The notes under the pieces were generated by a model. It was not told the origin of the DNA and did no database searches. It saw nothing but the letters and a program-made list of their open reading frames with translations. From the NCBI GenBank assembly GCA_019347785.1, contig JAHWKQ010000122.1:1-6839 (forward strand): a DNA stretch of 6,839 nt, in the 5' to 3' direction. This stretch comes from Actinomycetota bacterium. Its GTDB lineage: Bacteria > Actinomycetota > Nitriliruptoria > Euzebyales > Egibacteraceae. The translations under genes were made by a program, and so were the position numbers. Shown here one piece after another: positions 5,330 to 6,839 of the stretch (its first letter is position 1; each line of letters starts with the position of its first letter).

Positions 5330-6595
5330 CTACGTCACTCCCAACAGCGCGGTGGCCGCGACCAGGCACAGCACGCCAGCGAAGTCCATCGTCGCGGTGA
5401 CGATCGGTATCCCGAAGTTATCGGGGTCCAGCCCGTAGCGATAGGTCGCGGTCGCCGAGTAGTAGGCGACCGTGAACAGTGGCGCCAGGGCGAGCAGCCC
5501 GGCGCCGAGCGCGACCCCGACCATGACGGCGGCCCCGGGCGAGCCCAGGCCCGCGGCCCGCGCGCCGACGTGGGCGATGAGGCCGACCCCGCTGAAGGCG
5601 GTGAGGCTGAACAGGACGACCAGCGACGCCTCCAGGCCGGCCAGCGCCTCCGGCCACGCGCGCGGGCGCAGCAGCCCCAGGTGCAGGTCGCTGCCCAGCC
5701 GCGACGACAGGATGCCGCCGAGCGAGCCGCAGTTGGCGATGAACGGCGGCACGAGCACCAGCAGGGACGGGTTGGCCAGCAGCGTGTCCAGCCGCGTCTC
5801 CAGCACCGTCCCGGCCAGGATGTTGACCACCGCCGCGTAGGTCAGCACCGAGGTGCTCTCGCGCACCACGCCCCGGGTGATCGGCGCCCCGCTGCGCAGG
5901 CCCAGGACCAGCGCGGCGACCGCACCGGCCAGCAGCAGCCCGCCGAGCGCCGCGGTGACGAGGCCGTCGCCGATCAGGAACGTCGCGAGCACGAGGGCGG
6001 GCAGGGTCACGACGTCGCCGGTGGCGGTGATGATCGGCGAGCCGACCGCGTCCATGTCCCAGCCGCGGCTCAACGCGGTGCGGGCCAGCAGCAGCACGCC
6101 GGCGAGCACGAACACGCTCGACAGCGCCCCGCCGACCATCGAGACGACCATCAGGTGCCACAGGCTGATCGTCTCCAGGCCGAACGCCGCGGCCGTGGCC
6201 CGCGCGGCGACCGCCGCCAGCGCCGAGCCGGACAGGCTGAGCATCGCCGCCGCGGCGACGTTGTCCCCGGTGAACTCGCCGCGTCGCAGCCCCGGCGTGA
6301 ACTGCCCGGTCAGGATCCCGGTGCCCAGCCGGGCCCCCAGCGCGCCGAAGATGGCCCCCCGCATGCCGATCGCCGCCGGCACCAGCACGAGCAGCCCCGG
6401 AAGGCGCAAGAGCAGGCCCTCCATGGAGCCCAGCACCAGCCCGGTGAACATGCCGACGCCGGTGGAGATGCCCAGCGCGGTGAAGCCCTGCCGCAGCGTG
6501 CGCCGCTCACGCGACCAGAAGCCCAGGACCTCGCGCGCGGCCGGGCCGAGGTGGATGCGGTGCGCCCACCCGGGCGCGCGCAGTCGGGCAGTCAT
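5330..6595 (-). CDS. MgtE/SLC41-type divalent cation transporter membrane protein
   Basis: This 421-residue integral membrane protein is built from two MgtE-like halves (about 40-210 and 250-421). Each half repeats the same signatures. The first is P-x(2)-I-x(3)-G followed by an SRL/ARL segment: VPAAIGMRGAIFGALGARLG at 72-91 and VPPFIANCGSLGGILSSRLG at 282-301. The second is a PI-(I/V)-TAT-x-D motif: 187-194 with Asp194, and 397-404 with Asp404. The acidic residues lie where MgtE proteins coordinate Mg2+. It lacks the N-terminal MgtE_N and CBS domains of classical MgtE, so gating must come from elsewhere, most likely the PhoU-TrkA_C protein encoded 2 bases downstream. Mg2+ is the best-guess substrate; other divalent cations are possible. 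The ATG at 6593-6595 is preferred: an upstream open frame runs to the window edge region, but it crosses a promoter-like TAGAAT and has no transporter-like sequence. No Shine-Dalgarno site is evident. Confidence 0.88.
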   Translation of the reverse strand: MTARLRAPGWAHRIHLGPAAREVLGFWSRERRTLRQGFTALGISTGVGMFTGLVLGSMEGLLLRLPGLLVLVPAAIGMRGAIFGALGARLGTGILTGQFTPGLRRGEFTGDNVAAAAMLSLSGSALAAVAARATAAAFGLETISLWHLMVVSMVGGALSSVFVLAGVLLLARTALSRGWDMDAVGSPIITATGDVVTLPALVLATFLIGDGLVTAALGGLLLAGAVAALVLGLRSGAPITRGVVRESTSVLTYAAVVNILAGTVLETRLDTLLANPSLLVLVPPFIANCGSLGGILSSRLGSDLHLGLLRPRAWPEALAGLEASLVVLFSLTAFSGVGLIAHVGARAAGLGSPGAAVMVGVALGAGLLALAPLFTVAYYSATATYRYGLDPDNFGIPIVTATMDFAGVLCLVAATALLGVT

Positions 6596-6660
6596 GCGGG
6601 CAACGTCGTTCGCGTCGGAGGGGTGGGGCGCGGCCGGCGGCAGTCGAGCCGCGCGGACCG

Positions 6661-6666
6661 ATTCTA
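6661..6666 (-). promoter_or_regulatory. Candidate -10 box of the transporter operon
   Basis: TAGAAT on the minus strand fits the -10 consensus well and would start transcription near 6654, leaving about 58 bases of leader before the ATG at 6595. No -35 consensus is visible; the expected position falls in a CCGG-rich palindrome. It also argues that the long N-terminal extension of this frame is not translated. Confidence 0.5.
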
Positions 6667-6676
6667 GGCCGGCGAC

Positions 6677-6690
6677 CGGCCGGCCGGCCG
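6677..6690. repeat. 14-base palindrome midway between two divergent -10 boxes
   Basis: CGGCCGGCCGGCCG is a perfect palindrome centred about 17 bases from each of the flanking -10 boxes (6661-6666 minus, 6700-6705 plus). It therefore covers both expected -35 windows. It may be an operator or just a GC-rich simple repeat. Confidence 0.45.
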
Positions 6691-6699
6691 ACAGGCGGC

Positions 6700-6705
6700 T
6701 AGAGT
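6700..6705 (+). promoter_or_regulatory. Candidate -10 box of a leaderless or short-leader promoter
   Basis: TAGAGT ends 9 bases before the ATG at 6715, so the transcript would begin at or within a few bases of the start codon. No Shine-Dalgarno site is present, which fits leaderless translation. No -35 consensus is seen. Confidence 0.5.
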
Positions 6706-6714
6706 CTGCCCCCG

Positions 6715-6839
6715 ATGGCCACCCGCAGCACGCCGGTCGTCTACCCCGCCGCCTTCCCCCTGGAGCCGTCTGCGCAGCCCTCCGAGGTCGACGGCCTGGG
6801 CCGGGTCCGCCCACCGGACCTCCGCGTCCTCGGCCAGGA
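6715..6839 (+). CDS. 5' end of an unidentified gene, cut by the right edge
   Basis: The frame opens with ATG at 6715 and stays open to the window end, giving 41 residues that begin MATRSTPVVYPAAFPLEPS. I do not recognise a family from this segment. It is Pro/Val-rich, without a signal peptide or membrane helix. The start is supported by the TAGAGT -10 box 9 bases upstream and by the absence of any Shine-Dalgarno site, consistent with a leaderless mRNA. The gene is divergent from the transporter operon and shares its 119-base control region. With so little sequence no function can be named. Confidence 0.55.
   Translation, partial: MATRSTPVVYPAAFPLEPSAQPSEVDGLGRVRPPDLRVLGQ

Noticed and set aside
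5328..5369. Upstream start at 5369 for the PhoU-TrkA_C gene
   Set aside because: It would overlap the transporter by 40 bases, and the added residues are not domain-like. The ATG at 5327 has a GGGAG site at good distance.
4239..5438. Plus-strand frame of 399 codons opposite the PhoU-TrkA_C gene
   Set aside because: The translation is rich in Gly, Val, Gln and His without domains, and the minus strand encodes a recognisable duplicated protein.
5570..6667. Plus-strand frame of 365 codons opposite the transporter
   Set aside because: It is almost entirely Arg/Gln/Ala/Asp, an artefact of reading hydrophobic transporter codons backwards.
6596..6814. N-terminal extension of the transporter frame to 6814
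   Set aside because: The extra 73 residues are Arg/Pro-rich, cross a TAGAAT promoter-like box and overlap the start of the divergent gene. The ATG at 6595 leads directly into family-like sequence.

Overview
The window is very GC-rich throughout, roughly 70% or more by eye. Genes are tightly packed, with ATGA-type overlaps, a GTG start, and -10 boxes that sit directly in front of start codons. This style, together with a PspA-PspAA-HtpX-PspAB cluster, suggests a chromosomal segment of a high-GC Actinomycetota, possibly one of the deeper lineages such as Thermoleophilia. That placement is inference. I saw no rRNA, tRNA, insertion sequence, CRISPR array or phage gene.

Left part (1-2700). A partial plus-strand gene enters from the left and ends at 142. 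It meets, tail to tail, a four-gene minus-strand operon read right to left: pspA (1952-2692), pspAA (1677-1955), htpX (736-1635) and pspAB (139-714). This is a phage-shock-type envelope stress module. PspA is a membrane-remodelling ESCRT-III-like coiled coil, PspAA and PspAB are its small partners, and HtpX is a membrane zinc protease. No dedicated regulator (PspF, ClgR, LiaRS) or PspB/PspC lies in the window.

Middle (2700-4130). The 112-base divergent region holds -10 boxes facing both ways. The rightward one precedes an apparently leaderless 10-codon ORF. Its stop overlaps, as GTGA, the start of a 57-residue two-helix membrane protein, a candidate new partner of the psp operon. That small gene runs 95 bases into the 3' end of a convergent minus-strand GAF-GGDEF diguanylate cyclase (2893-4053).

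Right part (4131-6839). A two-gene minus-strand operon comes first: an MgtE-type (SLC41-like) cation transporter membrane domain without N-terminal or CBS regulatory domains (5330-6595), then a soluble protein made of two tandem PhoU-like + TrkA_C units (4131-5327). The second protein probably replaces the missing regulatory domains. A divergent promoter region (6596-6714) leads to the start of an unidentified plus-strand gene that leaves the window.

Taken together, the window links envelope integrity (Psp/HtpX), divalent cation transport and its gating, and c-di-GMP signalling. The functional link between the three blocks is inference from adjacency only. No stretch longer than 300 bases lacks a gene.
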